A DNA stretch of 64,000 nt from Acanthosepion lycidas (GCA_963932145.1 OZ010586.1:76005087-76069086), one strand, 5' to 3'; counted from the stretch's first letter, positions 20,896 to 32,339 are shown. Program-made: numbers and translations. The notes: generated by a model not told the origin, from the letters alone.

Positions 20896-20959
20896 TAGAT
20901 ACCGATTGCCTCAAGCTGGGATCAAAACCCAACTGATTTGGTATCAGTATATGACAAAA

Positions 20960-21915
20960 AGATATGATATATTATAGGTAAAAATGATCAATATCAAAGA
21001 TAGGGCATATGCAAATATAAAATGGACACTGAGTTCAGCACCAAGCGGCAACAATCTGTTTCATATTTGAATGCAATCTTCATATATGCACGATATATAA
21101 CACTGAGAATATAATACATATTAGGCAAAGGCAACCCTTCAAGCTTAAAAAATAAGATAAGTAACACCCGAAAAAGTAAACATAAATCCAAATAAATAAG
21201 CAAAATAGGTAATTATTAAATAAACAGACTGCAACTGCACACATAAACACAAACGTAATACTAATAATAATAATCAACAACAAATAATAAAGTAATCAAT
21301 TATAAGTAATGAGTTAAAAGTTAACAAACAACACTAACTTTATCACTGAAACTCAGTCAGATTGTGTGTATACATGCGTATGTGTTATTGTGTGTACATT
21401 AAACATCGTAAGCAAATGTAAGTCACACACAAATCAGGTATCAACATATGAATAAGAGACACACATGCAATGTCATATACAGACAGTGTGTGACAGGTAA
21501 AGAATCAATTTTTTTTATTATAGATTTTTGAACTTTCTCGAAAAAAAATGAGACTTTTATCAGAAAAAACTGAATTTGTGGTTCTTTTTACGAGCTTGCT
21601 GTCCTAAAGCATCATTGCTAATTAGTCATAGTTACAATTAACCGAGTAAATAATCTTCCAAGAATTGTGAAGAAACTGTCATGTATTTTCACTTTTACAA
21701 CAAAGATTTTGTATGCTAAGCATTGTGAGTTGAATTTCTGTGGATGCGTCTTTTCGTAGTAAGCAGACTGATTATTTTGAAATTTTCATGGAAACAGACA
21801 TGTGGAAATGACATCTGATATGCAAAAAGTTCCTGCAATTTTTTAATACATGTTATTCAGAGCCTACCAGAAAAAAGAGGATGCAGGTTAAATGTTAAAC
21901 TTACAACTACATCAC
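20960..21915. other. No gene recognised
   Basis: AT-rich, with many short CACACA and ATAAAC words. No conserved motif seen. Confidence 0.45.
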
Positions 21916-21917
21916 AT

Positions 21918-22045
21918 TGTAACACCAGTTTCCATATGATCATTGAAGTTAAGCAACATTGAGCCTGTTCAGTAACTCGTCAGTAACTAATCTTAATTCA
22001 CTGGTTCTTTAGAAATATACATGATATAATAACACATTATATTAT
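21918..22045 (+). mobile_element. 5S rRNA-like SINE fragment
   Basis: GAAGTTAAGCAACATTGAGCC resembles the internal control region of 5S rRNA. The downstream part is scrambled, and no tRNA-like half follows. Confidence 0.6.
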
Positions 22046-22639
22046 GGATGGAATTGAATAGCTGAAAGAAAGCGAATGGCATAACATGCTTTGTTCTCAG
22101 AGAGAAAGTTCTATACTGCTAAGCCATACACAAGCATAAATACACATATTTACACTTGTCACACACAGAGAATCTATAACACATGTTTACACAATAAGCT
22201 GTGTGAAAAGGAATAAAAGATAGGGTCTTCCTTGTAATACTTGTAATACCCCAATGGGAATTGGAGCTGCCAGATGATTTTTCTGTGTATTTAGAGAATC
22301 AGTATTTAGGTTTCAAGATTCGAGTAAGCAGGATTTATCTGCAAGTTTGTTTTCCCAACATGAAGACTGCAAGTTGGTGTTAGTTTTTATATCTGGTGAA
22401 GATATATTCCCATAGGGAAATGGTGCCATGGGCTTCTAAGTTGTACCATATGCCTGCTTGCTATACAGGCAGGGATGTTTGGACCCATGCTAAAAAAAGT
22501 AACTGCTTGGTTTGATTCTTGGAAGCTGACTGATGCACTATGAATTGATGTGTCTACACAGCCATAATATGATTCACATGACTTAGTCCCAACCAATGGG
22601 AGATAATCTTCATTTCTGTTAAAATGTGTTAAATGTTAG

Positions 22640-23080
22640 CATTTCAACCATGATACCTGAGTTAGAATTTCACCATGGTCAATTTGTTATCTTCTTGATA
22701 ATATCTTCCAGTAGAAATGATCTCAACATTGGGAAATGCCTGAAAAACATACCATAGGTTGACCCAAGTATTGTTTGTGAAATTCAGTAGTTGGAAATAT
22801 TCAAAAACCGTCAATGGGTGTGTTAGTACAAATCTATACATACTGGTATTTTTCAAACTGTTAATCATGCCAGTTTATCCATTCCCTTGAAGTAACTGCA
22901 ACTCAGGTCCAATTCCCATAATTGTTGTATAAATCAAAAGTTGGTTCTGTGGGTTTTGAACAGACACAAATATGTCTGAGCAGGCATTTACAACAGGAAT
23001 TAACTAGCTACACTAGCATTATAGGCATGCTCAGAGATGAGAGGCTAGACCTATCAGAGAAAAAGAAATGCGAGTGCACT
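22640..23080 (+). repeat. Family K copy
   Basis: The B-box-like GAGTTAGAATTTCACCATGG, CATACCATAGGTTGACCCAAG, and TTGAACAGACACAAATATGTC appear in the same order as at 39745-40480. The body is shortened. Confidence 0.6.
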
Positions 23081-23299
23081 GACTTAGAGAAGCTGGCATA
23101 TAATCTCAGTTATCAGTGTGTCTTTTTATCTCTATGTTCTGCTTATCCATTTTGTGGGTAAAGACTCGCTTGATACTGATTTGTACATGAATTGACACTT
23201 TTGAATTTATCTGTTTTTAAGGGATATATATTCAAAGGCTTCTGAATTTGCACAAACACTCATTGGTTGAAAATACACTTTTTATACCTTGTGAGAACA

Positions 23300-23705
23300 C
23301 AATCAAAAACTAAGAAACACAAGGATTGATTGATTAATTCATTTTTCACAGTTTGGAAAACCTTTGGAGCTTATTTAAAACCAAAAAATATTTTTGAATA
23401 GTAAGTATTTTTTTTTAGATAATAATGTTTTAGTGATATGAGGCTTACTAATTAACTTAGAGCTGGGTAGGGAAGAGGTAGATTCATGCCTTTGCATCTA
23501 AGTGAATATAACAAACCCAATTAGAATTGGAACTCAGCTCTCCAATTAACAATTCCATTATCTGTTACACCACGCACATATCCAAGTTTACAGGACATAG
23601 TATCCCAAGCAGTCAGCCATCTAGGTAATGACCAGGCTCAATGTTGCTTAACTATGGTGGTCATACCAAAAACTAGTATTTCAACATTATATAGCCATAA
23701 GCAAG
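23300..23705 (-). mobile_element. Composite 5S/tRNA-like SINE
   Basis: On the minus strand the 5S-like half comes first (GGTATGACCACCATAGTTAAG, GCAACATTGAGCCTGG, TGGCTGACTGCTTGGGATAC), then a tRNA-like half with GGTGTAACAGATAATGG and GAGTTCCAATTC, then a tail ending in AATGAATTAATCAATC near 23330. Same layout as 59505-59900. Confidence 0.8.
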
Positions 23706-23825
23706 AAACACAAAGTCTTCTCATAACTATTTGTTTTACACAAAAGTGATCATCAGATCATTCATAAAAAAGTCAATATGTATATTTATTTAAAAAGTTT
23801 ATTTGAAGAAGATTGTAAGCATTCT

Positions 23826-24395
23826 TCAAAGGAGATGATGAGAGTACTTCAAAGCAGATGATCAGGGTACTTCAAAGGAGATAGTAAGGGTACTTCAAAG
23901 GAAATGGTCATGGTACTTCAAAGTGGATGGTCAAGGTACATCAGAGTGGATAGTCAGGGTACTTTAAAGCAGATGATCACGGTACTTCAAAGGAGATAGT
24001 CAGGGTACTTCAAAGGAGATGGTCAGGGTAATTCAAAGTGGATAGTCAGGGTACTTCAAAGGAGATGGTCAGGGTAATTCAAAGTGGATTATCAGGGTAC
24101 TTCAAAGGAGATGGTCAGGGTACTTTAAAGCAGATGATCACGGTACTTCAAAGGAGATAGTCAGGGTATTTCAAAGGAGATGGTCAGGGTAATTCAAAGT
24201 GGATAGTTAGGGTACTTCAAAGGAGATGGTCAGGGTAATTCAAAGTGGATTATCAGGGTACTTCAAAGGAGATGGTCAGGGTACTTTAAAGCAGATGATC
24301 ACAGTACTTCAAAGGAGATGGTCAGGGTACTTCATAGTGGATGGTCAGGGTACTTCAAAGGAGATGGTCAGGGTACTTCAAAAGAGATGGTTGAT
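23826..24395 (+). repeat. Tandem array, 23 bp units in a 161-bp higher-order repeat
   Basis: About 25 units of the type TTCAAAGGAGATGGTCAGGG. Variants with AAGCAGATGATCAC occur at 23961, 24122 and 24283, exactly 161 bp apart (seven units), so whole blocks were duplicated. The period is not a multiple of three and the small open frame inside is not a gene. Confidence 0.95.
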
Positions 24396-24639
24396 ACTAA
24401 ACAAGTAATTTAAGTAATTTGTATTAATGCTTAAATTTCTTGTAATTTCTTCAGTACATTTATTTATATATGCTTTATTTTCACAAAAAATCTTTTACTA
24501 TTTAAGCAAACTTTAGCTGATAACCTTTCAGCTCAAGATGTAAAAAAACCAGACAGGGTCATCTAAAATGTATTTATATTGAATGTTGTTACATTGTAAG
24601 TTTGTAAATGAAGCAGAAATCTGACTCATTTTATTCTTC

Positions 24640-24960
24640 TTCTTTCATGTGCTATGTCCCTATCATAGCTTTCCACAATTTCTTATTCTTTGAAGCTCTT
24701 AGCAATGTTTCTCACCTTACCACCCCACCTTATGTTCTGCTATCAATTCAAACAAGTTTATTTTGCACATTACTGTTTCCATCAGTTCCTCTTGCCTTCA
24801 GTATGTCCTTTGAGTGTTAAATCCTCTGAGCCCTCTTTCCACATTATGCATTCCAGAAATTTCAACTGTCTCTTTCTGATTCTAATTATCCTTTTATTTC
24901 CATTTTCACATTGATCACATTGATCACATTCTTCACCCATGTGTTATAAACATGTGTATG
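24640..24960 (-). pseudogene. LINE-C 3' coding end
   Basis: The minus strand has RKRQLKFLECIMWKEGSEDL near 24870 and GHTEGKR near 24800, with a LCEWIA-like region beyond in broken frame. No upstream RT. Confidence 0.7.
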
Positions 24961-25079
24961 GTAGCACAGAAGAAAACCAGAGTACCACTAGTGAAATTGA
25001 AGGAAAAGAAAACAGATGTGAGCAGAATGTAAATGAGAGGGATGACTTTGAAGGAAAGGTAGAGTTGGTAAAGCTTAGA

Positions 25080-25600
25080 GTTGATGCATTTCTTGGGTTG
25101 TTTGACTGAGGTCATGGTGGTGATGTTGAGAGAGGACTGGAATGGATTAGTGAAGCTTTCTATTCACCATGTATCTGAGTTTGTTGATACAGAGGATGTG
25201 AGAGGAATATCTATGTGGGCATGGTGTAGGTGTTTGGAGGAGAGTGGATCTCAAGTGGATATGTGTTGGGTCAAGTGACTGAAGTCATAGTGGTGATATC
25301 AAGAACCTGCCAGGCATCAACAACTGGACAGTTTTCCTTGGTTCTCATCCATTTGTTTATGAGTGGCTTTCTTAAAAGAAAATCTGGTTGTTCCTGAGCT
25401 CATCTTGTTTTCTTTGGCAGAAATTTTTGTGATTGTCTTCTTTTATGTTGTATTTTAGATTTTAGAGGGGATTTGTTTCATTGGCTGGATGTGATTCTTG
25501 GATCATCTGTGCAGAGGATGACATTTTTGTATTTTGGGTTTGGCTTTCTTAGCGCTCACATCCAGCCAACATGTAGAGTGAATCAGAAAGTGATCTACTT
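25080..25600. repeat. Dispersed repeat shared with 55090-55500
   Basis: Shared words in the same order include GAGGATGACATTTTTGTATT, GGGTTTGGCTTTCTTAGC and CACATCCAGCCAACATGT, matched at 55320-55470. The class is unknown. Confidence 0.5.
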
Positions 25601-25617
25601 TGTGGTGAAGTAAAACA

Positions 25618-26390
25618 TGGTATTCTCAGCATCCTTCTGTAGAACCCCATTGTCACAAGTTTCCACTACATCTGTGAAGATACTTTTCTGAGTACACTGC
25701 CATATAGGAGGACTGATATTAGATTGCAATCAGAACTCTTTTTGTAATAATATATATAAAAAAAGAAAAATTAAAAATTGATTCAAATTGACTCAAAGCA
25801 AAACCTATGAATTATTTCAAAACACAAGGGAAATTTTCAAGAAATTTAAAAGTCTGAATAATGAAATCTAACATCTGAAAAATAATTACTAATTACACTG
25901 AATTCCGTTCAAATTAGCTCGTTTGAAACAAAGAAACAAAAATTTTATTGAGTGATTATTTTGTGAGAGTTTCTCAAATTTAATTATGCAGTTTTCAATG
26001 TTTAATGATAACGTGAATTTTATCAAATATCCTTTTGTTATTATCCAGTATCCTGCTTCAAAAGCATTTTCATCACTGTGTAGTGGTGAAGACATGGGCA
26101 TGTGTGTAACAACTAATGTCAAATATGAATGATGGTTTTTCTCCAACTGTTTAAAAGTGTAACTTGTACAGTTATCTTTTTGCTATCACTCTTCATTCCA
26201 TTCACACAAGATGTCTGCTGCCCACACCTGAGCCTTTTGCATTCAATATGTCCAGTAGGTACCAAATTCTCCAAGTCCTCCTTCCTCATTTCATCTGTGT
26301 TTCCTCAAGACTCATCTGTCAGAAAATCATCCAGTATTAACTGCCATATAGGAGGATTGATATTACATATCTGCACTCTTTTACATATTT
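25618..26390 (-). pseudogene. LINE-C fragments
   Basis: Minus-strand WFYRRMLRIP lies at 25618-25650 and CCATATAGGAGGA-bearing 3' text at 25690 and again at 26343. A second decayed stretch at 26200-26330 carries KEDLENLVPTGHIEC. Two overlapping or duplicated copies are likely. Confidence 0.6.
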
Positions 26391-26579
26391 TCTAATTAAA
26401 TTTTCCTTTTAAAACTTAATACTATATTTAGCTTTGTGAAGGCATCTTTTGCAATTCTAATGAACTTTCTTTGTATAGAATCTGATATGAAAGGAGCAAT
26501 ATTTTTTCTTTAGAGATTGGTGATGAATTATACAATAAAATCTCTGTCTCTCTTGCTTTTATCTGTCTCTCGCTCTCTC

Positions 26580-26580
<1 letters not shown>

Positions 26581-26647
<67 letters not shown>
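26581..26647. repeat. (TA)n microsatellite, left flank of a mariner copy
   Basis: TA run directly before the terminal repeat of the element at 26650. Confidence 0.97.
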
Positions 26648-26649
<2 letters not shown>

Positions 26650-26650
<1 letters not shown>

Positions 26651-27506
26651 AGGGTTGGTAAATTGTCACCATTTTATATTTTTAATTTTACACATGCATG
26701 TTGTTTGTTGCTTGTTCTTGATTTTGTCGACTGCACAGTAAAGTAGGGTCAGTCAGGCTTATCTGTGAGAAAAAGAGCACCATGATGCAATTCACTCCAC
26801 CAGAAATTTGGAAATGGCATGCTCTATTGCTTGACATTCATGCCACGAAGCTCCAATACAAACATTTCAGAGTGTTTGGGTATCAGATGATTCAGAAAGT
26901 GTTGGATGAGTCAAATGGTGATTACGAAGGTGTTTGGAGTGATTACTAGTGAGGGTGATGTTATGCCTTCATTCATTTTCTCACAGGGCCTTAGACTTAA
27001 CATGAAGGCCTACATCAAGTGTTTTGAGGAGGTAATGCTAGCCTGGGTCAAGAGGTTGGTCGTGGGAAGACCCCATGTCTGACAACAGGATGCTACACCA
27101 TGTCATAGTGGCAGGAGAACACAGTCATGGCCGTTAGATAATTTCTGCAAACACATCACCCATTATCTTATCATCTTGTGATCTAATTTCACAGATTTTA
27201 ATTCCTTTGATTGTTATGCGTGAGGTGGAGTTGAGCAAGAGACCAACAAAACTCCTTGTAACAAAGATGAACTGAAGGCAAGGGTTATGGCAGCTTAAAC
27301 AATGAGACTGTCCAGAAGAGTTGCAGGAGATTCTGAAGTCATCTGGAGGCCGTGGTTGAAGCCAGTGGGGATTTCATTGAATAAATGTACTTTTTAGTAT
27401 TTCAAATTATTTTTGTGCTATTTTTCGTAAATGTATCTGTCAAAATGCAATGTCAGTTTTATTTTAATTTTTGTGCAATTTAGATGACAATTTATCCCTC
27501 GCACCC

Positions 27507-27508
<2 letters not shown>
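26650..27508 (+). mobile_element. Full-length mariner-like element (dead), 859 bp
   Basis: The left end TAGGGTTGGTAAATTGTCAC and right end GATGACAATTTATCCCTCGC..ACCCTA are inverted repeats, placed in a TA-rich target. The second copy is at 38213-39057 in the opposite orientation with the left end CAGGGTGCGATGGATAAATT. Length and end sequence fit the mariner/Tc1 group. Confidence 0.88.
26780..27385 (+). pseudogene. Transposase relic of the 26.65 kb mariner-like element
   Basis: The start MQFTPPEIWKWHALLLDIHA leads into a helix-turn-helix region with FRVFGYQMIQKVLDESNGDY. The second catalytic block reads QQDATPCHSGRRTQSW near 27085, followed by LDNFCKHITH. The third block, expected as SPDCNPLDYYVWG, is worn to FTDFNSFDCYA near 27195, and VEQETNKTPC and DELKARVMAA follow. 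Frameshifts and stops interrupt it. The homologue on the minus strand at 38.4-38.9 kb confirms the reading. Confidence 0.85.

Positions 27509-27584
<76 letters not shown>
27509..27584. repeat. (CATA)n-(TA)n microsatellite
   Basis: CATA units to about 27534, then TA units, which end exactly at the inverted repeat. Confidence 0.97.
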
Positions 27585-27588
<4 letters not shown>

Positions 27589-27620
27589 TGTAATGAAAAA
27601 CAAATCACTTTAATGTACCA

Positions 27621-27676
27621 TTACGATAATTTATTTCACCTAAATCCTTTTTTAAGGATTCAGGATCATCAGGTAA
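27621..27676 (-). ncRNA. Hammerhead-like ribozyme, left arm
   Basis: Exact mirror of the right-arm fold described at 27749-27804. Confidence 0.65.
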
Positions 27677-27748
27677 ATCTTCCAACAACGAAATGAGAAA
27701 AAAAAAACCTTTTTTTTTTTTTTTTTTCTCATTTCGTTGTTGGAAGAT

Positions 27749-27804
27749 TTACCTGATGATCCTGAATCCTTAAAAAAGGATTTAGGTGAAATAAATTATC
27801 GTAA
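27749..27804 (+). ncRNA. Hammerhead-like ribozyme, right arm
   Basis: CTGATGA (27753-27759), then an eleven-pair stem II (27761-27771 with 27776-27786, one G-U, AAAA loop), then GAAA (27788-27791), a two-pair stem III with an AAATT loop, and the cleavage triplet ATC (27798-27800). Stem I is TTAC/GTAA. A U-U opposition closes stem II next to the core, which would weaken it. Confidence 0.65.
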
Positions 27805-27919
27805 TGGTACATTAAAGTGATTTGTTTTTCATTACATATTAGCTCTGTCCTAACATTGAGCTCTCAGGATTTCATCCTCTTTGGATTTACCAATTCGGTT
27901 TACCAAGTTCCTTATAACT

Positions 27920-27923
<4 letters not shown>

Positions 27924-27966
<43 letters not shown>
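27924..27966. repeat. (TA)n microsatellite
   Basis: TA run that ends the family C copy on its right side. Confidence 0.96.
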
Positions 27967-27971
<5 letters not shown>

Positions 27972-28189
27972 TCATTTTTTGTTTGTATAATAATAATAAC
28001 TCAGTCATTTATTTACTCAAGTCATGTAGATAATACTGAGAAATATGAGACAACACCTCTCAACACATCTAGAACAGACACAAATCTATTTCTACAAGTT
28101 GGTGATGTAGTTTCTGTAACAAGTAAGTTTTTATAGGATAGAGTTACTAACCTCATATTCAACCAGCTTTGAACTTGGAGTTGTTATTC

Positions 28190-28340
28190 TTTTAGACTGG
28201 TTGCAAGTCAAGGCAGCTGTTTAACATATAGTCAGTGGGAGAGAAGCAATGGCTTCATATCTTTCCCAAGGTTATTTGTGTGAAAGCAAATGAAAATAAC
28301 TAGACTAGAGTTTGACCTTGACTTGCCACTTTCTCATTTT
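28190..28340 (-). mobile_element. Degenerate tRNA-derived SINE
   Basis: TTTCCCAAGGTTATTTGTGTG and AGAGTTTGACCTTGACTTG follow the minus-strand SINE order; the A box is not clear. Confidence 0.5.
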
Positions 28341-28554
28341 GAGCTGCTCATCATAATACCATCGATGCACCCTAACAATAGTAAAACAATGAGAAATCCC
28401 AGATTTTAAAAAAGACTGCAACTCTTATATCTTCTATTATGCATCCAAGTCCATAGTTGGGATCAATGAGCCAATGTGAATGATCCTTACTTTAGCTGTA
28501 TAGTATGTGCCAGAGCTATATAAAGTTTTGAATTCAGAGTTACTTTCTCCTCGA

Positions 28555-28742
28555 CCGGTTCTCCCCCAAGGTTATAAAACTTAGTCTATCATGCTATTTA
28601 CCTATAGCTGGTGAGTGAAGAATAGGATTTATACCTTTCCCAAGAGTATTGGCACGTAAGTGAATTCAATGGATCTGACTAGAATATTGAACTCAGCTCT
28701 CTGACTCCAAGTCTCTATCCATTACTCCACTCTGCCTCCATT
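28555..28742 (-). mobile_element. tRNA-derived SINE
   Basis: Minus strand: GGAGGCAGAGTGGAGTAATGG as A-box region, AGAGCTGAGTTCAATATTC as B-box region, then TACCAATACTCTTGGGAAAG. It ends at a CGGTCGAGG block also present at 53918. Confidence 0.8.
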
Positions 28743-29429
28743 TCTTTGACAAGCAATCTTGGTTTTGATTTTACTTTATGTTTCCAGCTGGTCACTTGCT
28801 AAGTTTTATGAGATGCATGGCAAGAGTTTAGGGCTTGTTTTCTGGGGACAAATTCTATTGCCAAAAATCTGTTTGTGTAGACTTTGGTTTAGAGAGTTTG
28901 GTAAGTTCTTGTATTTTATGATAGAATAAAATTCAATGGTATTTGGTGAGCAATGGCAAAGGAGAGTTTTACAGAATATCTGTCTTTGATAAAAGTTTTA
29001 CAGAATATCTGTCTTTGATAAAATAGATTGTCACAGTGAAGTCAGCACAAATAGAAAAATTGAAGCAAAATGTCTTCCTAAACAGACCCAAATCTATTTC
29101 TATGTTGAAAAACTTTTCTTCCTTTTCTTATTAGTGGTTGTATTTCTGGTGGGCAACCCGAGGACATATTATAACTTAGTTGTAGCCACCTTCTGACCAG
29201 TTTGTATTACCAGAGACAGTGATAATTATTTCAACCTTTTTCTTTTTCATAATCTTGTTCTTTCATTTTTCTCTCCATTTTATATTGTTTTCTTTTTCTT
29301 GTAATCTCTCACAGTCAGTAACCGCTTGCATCTTAGAGGCTTTATTGCCTTGCAAGGTCTGTTCACAATATTCTAATTTGCATTTAGTGGTTTTTAAGGA
29401 AAATCAAAACAAAGCAGTCACTTATAATT

Positions 29430-29700
29430 AGAATTTGAAAGCGGCAGTTGAAACTTCTAGGACATATAATGACAAAAGAGGGCTTGGAGAATTTAATGCA
29501 CATAGGACAAAAAAAAAGTGATTGTAGGAAAACAGTGAGTAAAATACTTAATGAGCTTGTGTAAAGAGATTGCATACAGGGAGTGGAAGAGATGGTAAGT
29601 GAACGAACACTACTTAGTTACAAAGGATAGGAAATTATGGAGAGCTATGAATGTCTACATACTGAATACCCATGGCACATAAAAGAAGATTTTGTGTTCA
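29430..29700 (+). pseudogene. LINE-C 3' coding end
   Basis: Plus strand RQLKLLGHIMTKEGLENLMH near 29445, then SLCKEIAY near 29555, then VTKDRKLWRAMNVYI near 29620. Frameshifts are present. Confidence 0.75.
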
Positions 29701-29825
29701 TTTTTACTTAACTAAGTTTTGGAAAATCATGGATCCATATTCATTGTCCCAGGTATGGATTAAATAACAGGGTAGATTGAACTTTCTAGCCTTGGGTAGC
29801 ATCCAGTCTTTAAAGATGTCTAATT
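29700..29825 (+). mobile_element. SINE 3' fragment
   Basis: TCCCAGGTATGGATTAAATA, ATAACAGGG and TTGGGTAGCATCCAGTC match the 3' half of the tRNA-derived SINE. Confidence 0.45.
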
Positions 29826-29989
29826 CAAAATGACTAATTCAAAGTCATTGAAGCACGAATGGGAAAGCACTCCGCTACCATGCTTAAGAACCATTATAAA
29901 TAAAAAAAAATAGTAAAAGGAAGACCCATGACCATCTACATCTTAAAAAAACATTGCTTTTTTTATAATTTGCACAGAACATAGAAAAA

Positions 29990-30095
29990 GAAAATATAGT
30001 GGTTAGAACCAATATATAAATAAGTATAAAATAACCCTCTAATTTGAGTGGCTCTTGGGTCTTGTATTAGGTGAACAATTAGTAAGAAATTATTA
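29990..30095 (+). pseudogene. LINE-D 3' tail fragment
   Basis: ACCCTCTAATTTGAGTGG and CTCTTGGGTCTTGTATTAGG match the tail seen at 49.6 and 58.6 kb. Confidence 0.5.
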
Positions 30096-30983
30096 ATTAG
30101 TTAGTAATTAATAATTATTATTTTTACTGTAAACCCTCAATAAAATTGTCCAGCATTAAGGATATTAAATTTTCCAAGGTTTCAAGAATATTTTATCTCT
30201 GCTGTGTTCTAATCAGGAGCTTAAGCATTTCTTTTCAAACTGCCCCCCTTGTTTAGAGACCATTCTTGAAAAGAACCTCCGTAAGTTCTCACTAGAGAGC
30301 TTGCAGGCCAGTTCACAACCATAGTTCATTCAACATTAAAGAAACATATTTACATTATAATTATTATTGCGTTCCACTGGATCTATTTGAAATTGATATC
30401 CTGAACTCTTTCTCATCATTGATCACTAACTTCTCCCATTATTAATTTGTCCTATTCATTTTTCTGTCAGTCTATTCAATGTGCATTTTCTTATGGTTAC
30501 AGTGATTTGAAAAAAAGTTGTACAGTGTGTGGCAGGAATACCTCCCATATTTTAAACTGTCACCTGTGTGCTGCTAGTGAACTTAGGCTAGTGGCAATGG
30601 TGTCATCTAGCTAATGTCTTACCATTTTTATTCAGATACCATCATATCTTGGACAAGTACACATGATGTGTTTGCTGTTGAAATGTTTTTTTTAAGACTG
30701 GTGAATCTGGAATTGCAGCACAGTGAGCTTTTCTTGCACATTTCATGTAACATCAGGAGGATGCTGTTCTGGATAGAAAATCAATGAGTTGAAAATTACA
30801 TGACCACAGGTTTAGCATTTAAAAGAAAGCCACCTGGAGGACCTCAAATTACTCAAACTCCAGAAAACACTCAGATTTTAGAAATTGTCTCCATGGCGAA
30901 TATGTGGAGGATATAATTTTAAAAATGAAATGAATAAAACTGTAGCCCTTTGTTTAAACAATAATGAAATAATTCTTTTAATA

Positions 30984-31085
30984 TTAGGTTGGTGCAAAAA
31001 TAATGACGTAATAATGTCGTTTTTTGACGTTAAAAAATACGTGAAAAAACGACATTGTTGCGTCATTATTTTTGCACCAACCTAA
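30984..31085. mobile_element. Mariner-type MITE, 102 bp
   Basis: Same length and layout as the 14305 copy, TA duplicated at 30982-30983 and 31086-31087. A few arm mismatches (ATTGTTGCG against ATTATTACG) show it is older or differently decayed. Confidence 0.95.
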
Positions 31086-31299
31086 TAGCAATTACTTTTA
31101 TTTTTTTGTCAACCATTAAAATGATGGAGGTATTTAATCCACACCCTATAAATTTTAATAAGAGCTTACAGTTTGGGCTGGTGTGTACTACCCATTGAAC
31201 TTCTTGACCAGGGAGGCCCAAGCCTGATTTAGGGCCCTGGGCAGTACTTTGTGACTTTCAATATCTCATCAACATTTGCTTTTTCTACCTGTAATTGTA

Positions 31300-31720
31300 T
31301 AAGTCCAACAGACTATTATGGTATCCTTTTGTCCAAATCCACGAATTTGTTTTGCTCATTCTAAATCTTGAAAAAACAATATATAATTTACACCATTTTT
31401 ATGCAGAATGTTGCATGTGTTAAAATTATTCAATTTTCTAGCAAGAGAAATCTCAAGTTGATGTTAAAAATTACTGCAAAACATTGGTGATTTATTTAAA
31501 ATGGGATGATTTATTATGACATGTCTCTAATTGGTATTTAGATACATTGTCTTTATTTTCAATTTTTCTAGTTGAATTGATCACCTATATATGATCCATT
31601 ATTGTATAATTAGGTTACCATAAAAATTATATCTTTTATAAATAATATCCTATTAAATTTAAGATGTAGTAGAGTGGGTTGCCCCATATTGATTCAGACA
31701 GGGCATTTCAGATTCAGTGG
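31300..31720 (+). repeat. Dispersed repeat R, copy 1
   Basis: AATTTTTCTAGTTGAATTGATC, GGTATTTAGATACATTG and GATGTTAAAAATTAC correspond in reverse order and strand to 52485-52895. No coding motif. Confidence 0.65.
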
Positions 31721-32339
31721 GAGCTCACACAATCCTTGCATCAAGGCTATTTACAGTGATATTAAAATCAAATTTATGAGAAAGACCTCTAACCCAAATC
31801 ACATGTTGAAGTGATAATTTACTTTGGTAAATTTGGATGGTCATCCTACTCACTTCTTACAGTCAGACATTCTGAATTCAGGAAGAATTTACTCATTTCT
31901 ATCAGTTTAACTTTTGTGCACATATAATCATATAAAACGATTATTTCTTCCTCTCTGGTTGGGTGGGAGCTTGTACCTCTCAGCACCTTCAAAATAGAAT
32001 GGAAATGCAATATCTGCAGTTCATACAATCTTCTAATGACAACTGATAATTTCTATAATTAAATGACAACTGACAACTTCTATAATAAAAACTAGTAGAA
32101 AGTTCTAGAATGTCTAACCAGAAATTATCCAGGTATTTTATGTGATGTAACTTGGCAACTAATCCAAAAAAATGTTATTGCAAATGTATAAACAGACTCT
32201 CAGTCAATAGTCACTGAGTGAGGTTGGGTATTGCGTGAAGACCACATTCACTGCATGAATCAAATTTCAGGATTCTACTGTGAAAAGTATTAAAAGGATC
32301 AAGAAATATTTAAGGGTCATACAATGAAGAAGTGATTTA

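Larger units (their letters stand above)
20580..20955 (-). mobile_element. Retrozyme-like dimer, family A, minus strand
   Basis: CTGATGA cores on the minus strand lie at 20883-20889 and 20613-20619, 270 bp apart. The body between has GAGCTCTCAAGGAGG, TTTGTAAACAGTGAC and GATGATGCAAGACTC, related to the 5.4 kb dimer. As there, the last hammerhead runs into (TA)n. A GATACCGATTGCC lead and a CCCAACTGATTTG block precede each core. Confidence 0.72.
27585..27840. mobile_element. Perfect 113-bp inverted repeat, family C, with two opposed hammerhead folds
   Basis: Arms 27585-27697 and 27728-27840 are exact reverse complements over all 113 bases. The 30-nt centre is A10-CC-T18. (TA)n lies at the left edge, and on the right the copy continues as AGCTCTGTCCTAACATTG for about 80 bp to another (TA)n. 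Each arm holds a hammerhead-like core, one on each strand. No coding capacity. Confidence 0.93.

Noticed and set aside
23826-24395. CRISPR array (also considered for 32340-33240 and 11530-11875)
   Set aside because: Units are contiguous without unique spacers, and the context is a eukaryotic repeat region.
24226-24408. Open frame through the 23-bp array
   Set aside because: The period is not a multiple of three, so a repeated protein cannot be under selection; it is open by chance.
30800-30890. Possible mariner helix-turn-helix remnant (KRKPPGGPQITQTPENTQIL)
   Set aside because: The resemblance to a transposase linker is suggestive, but it is a single short stretch without neighbouring motifs or ends.
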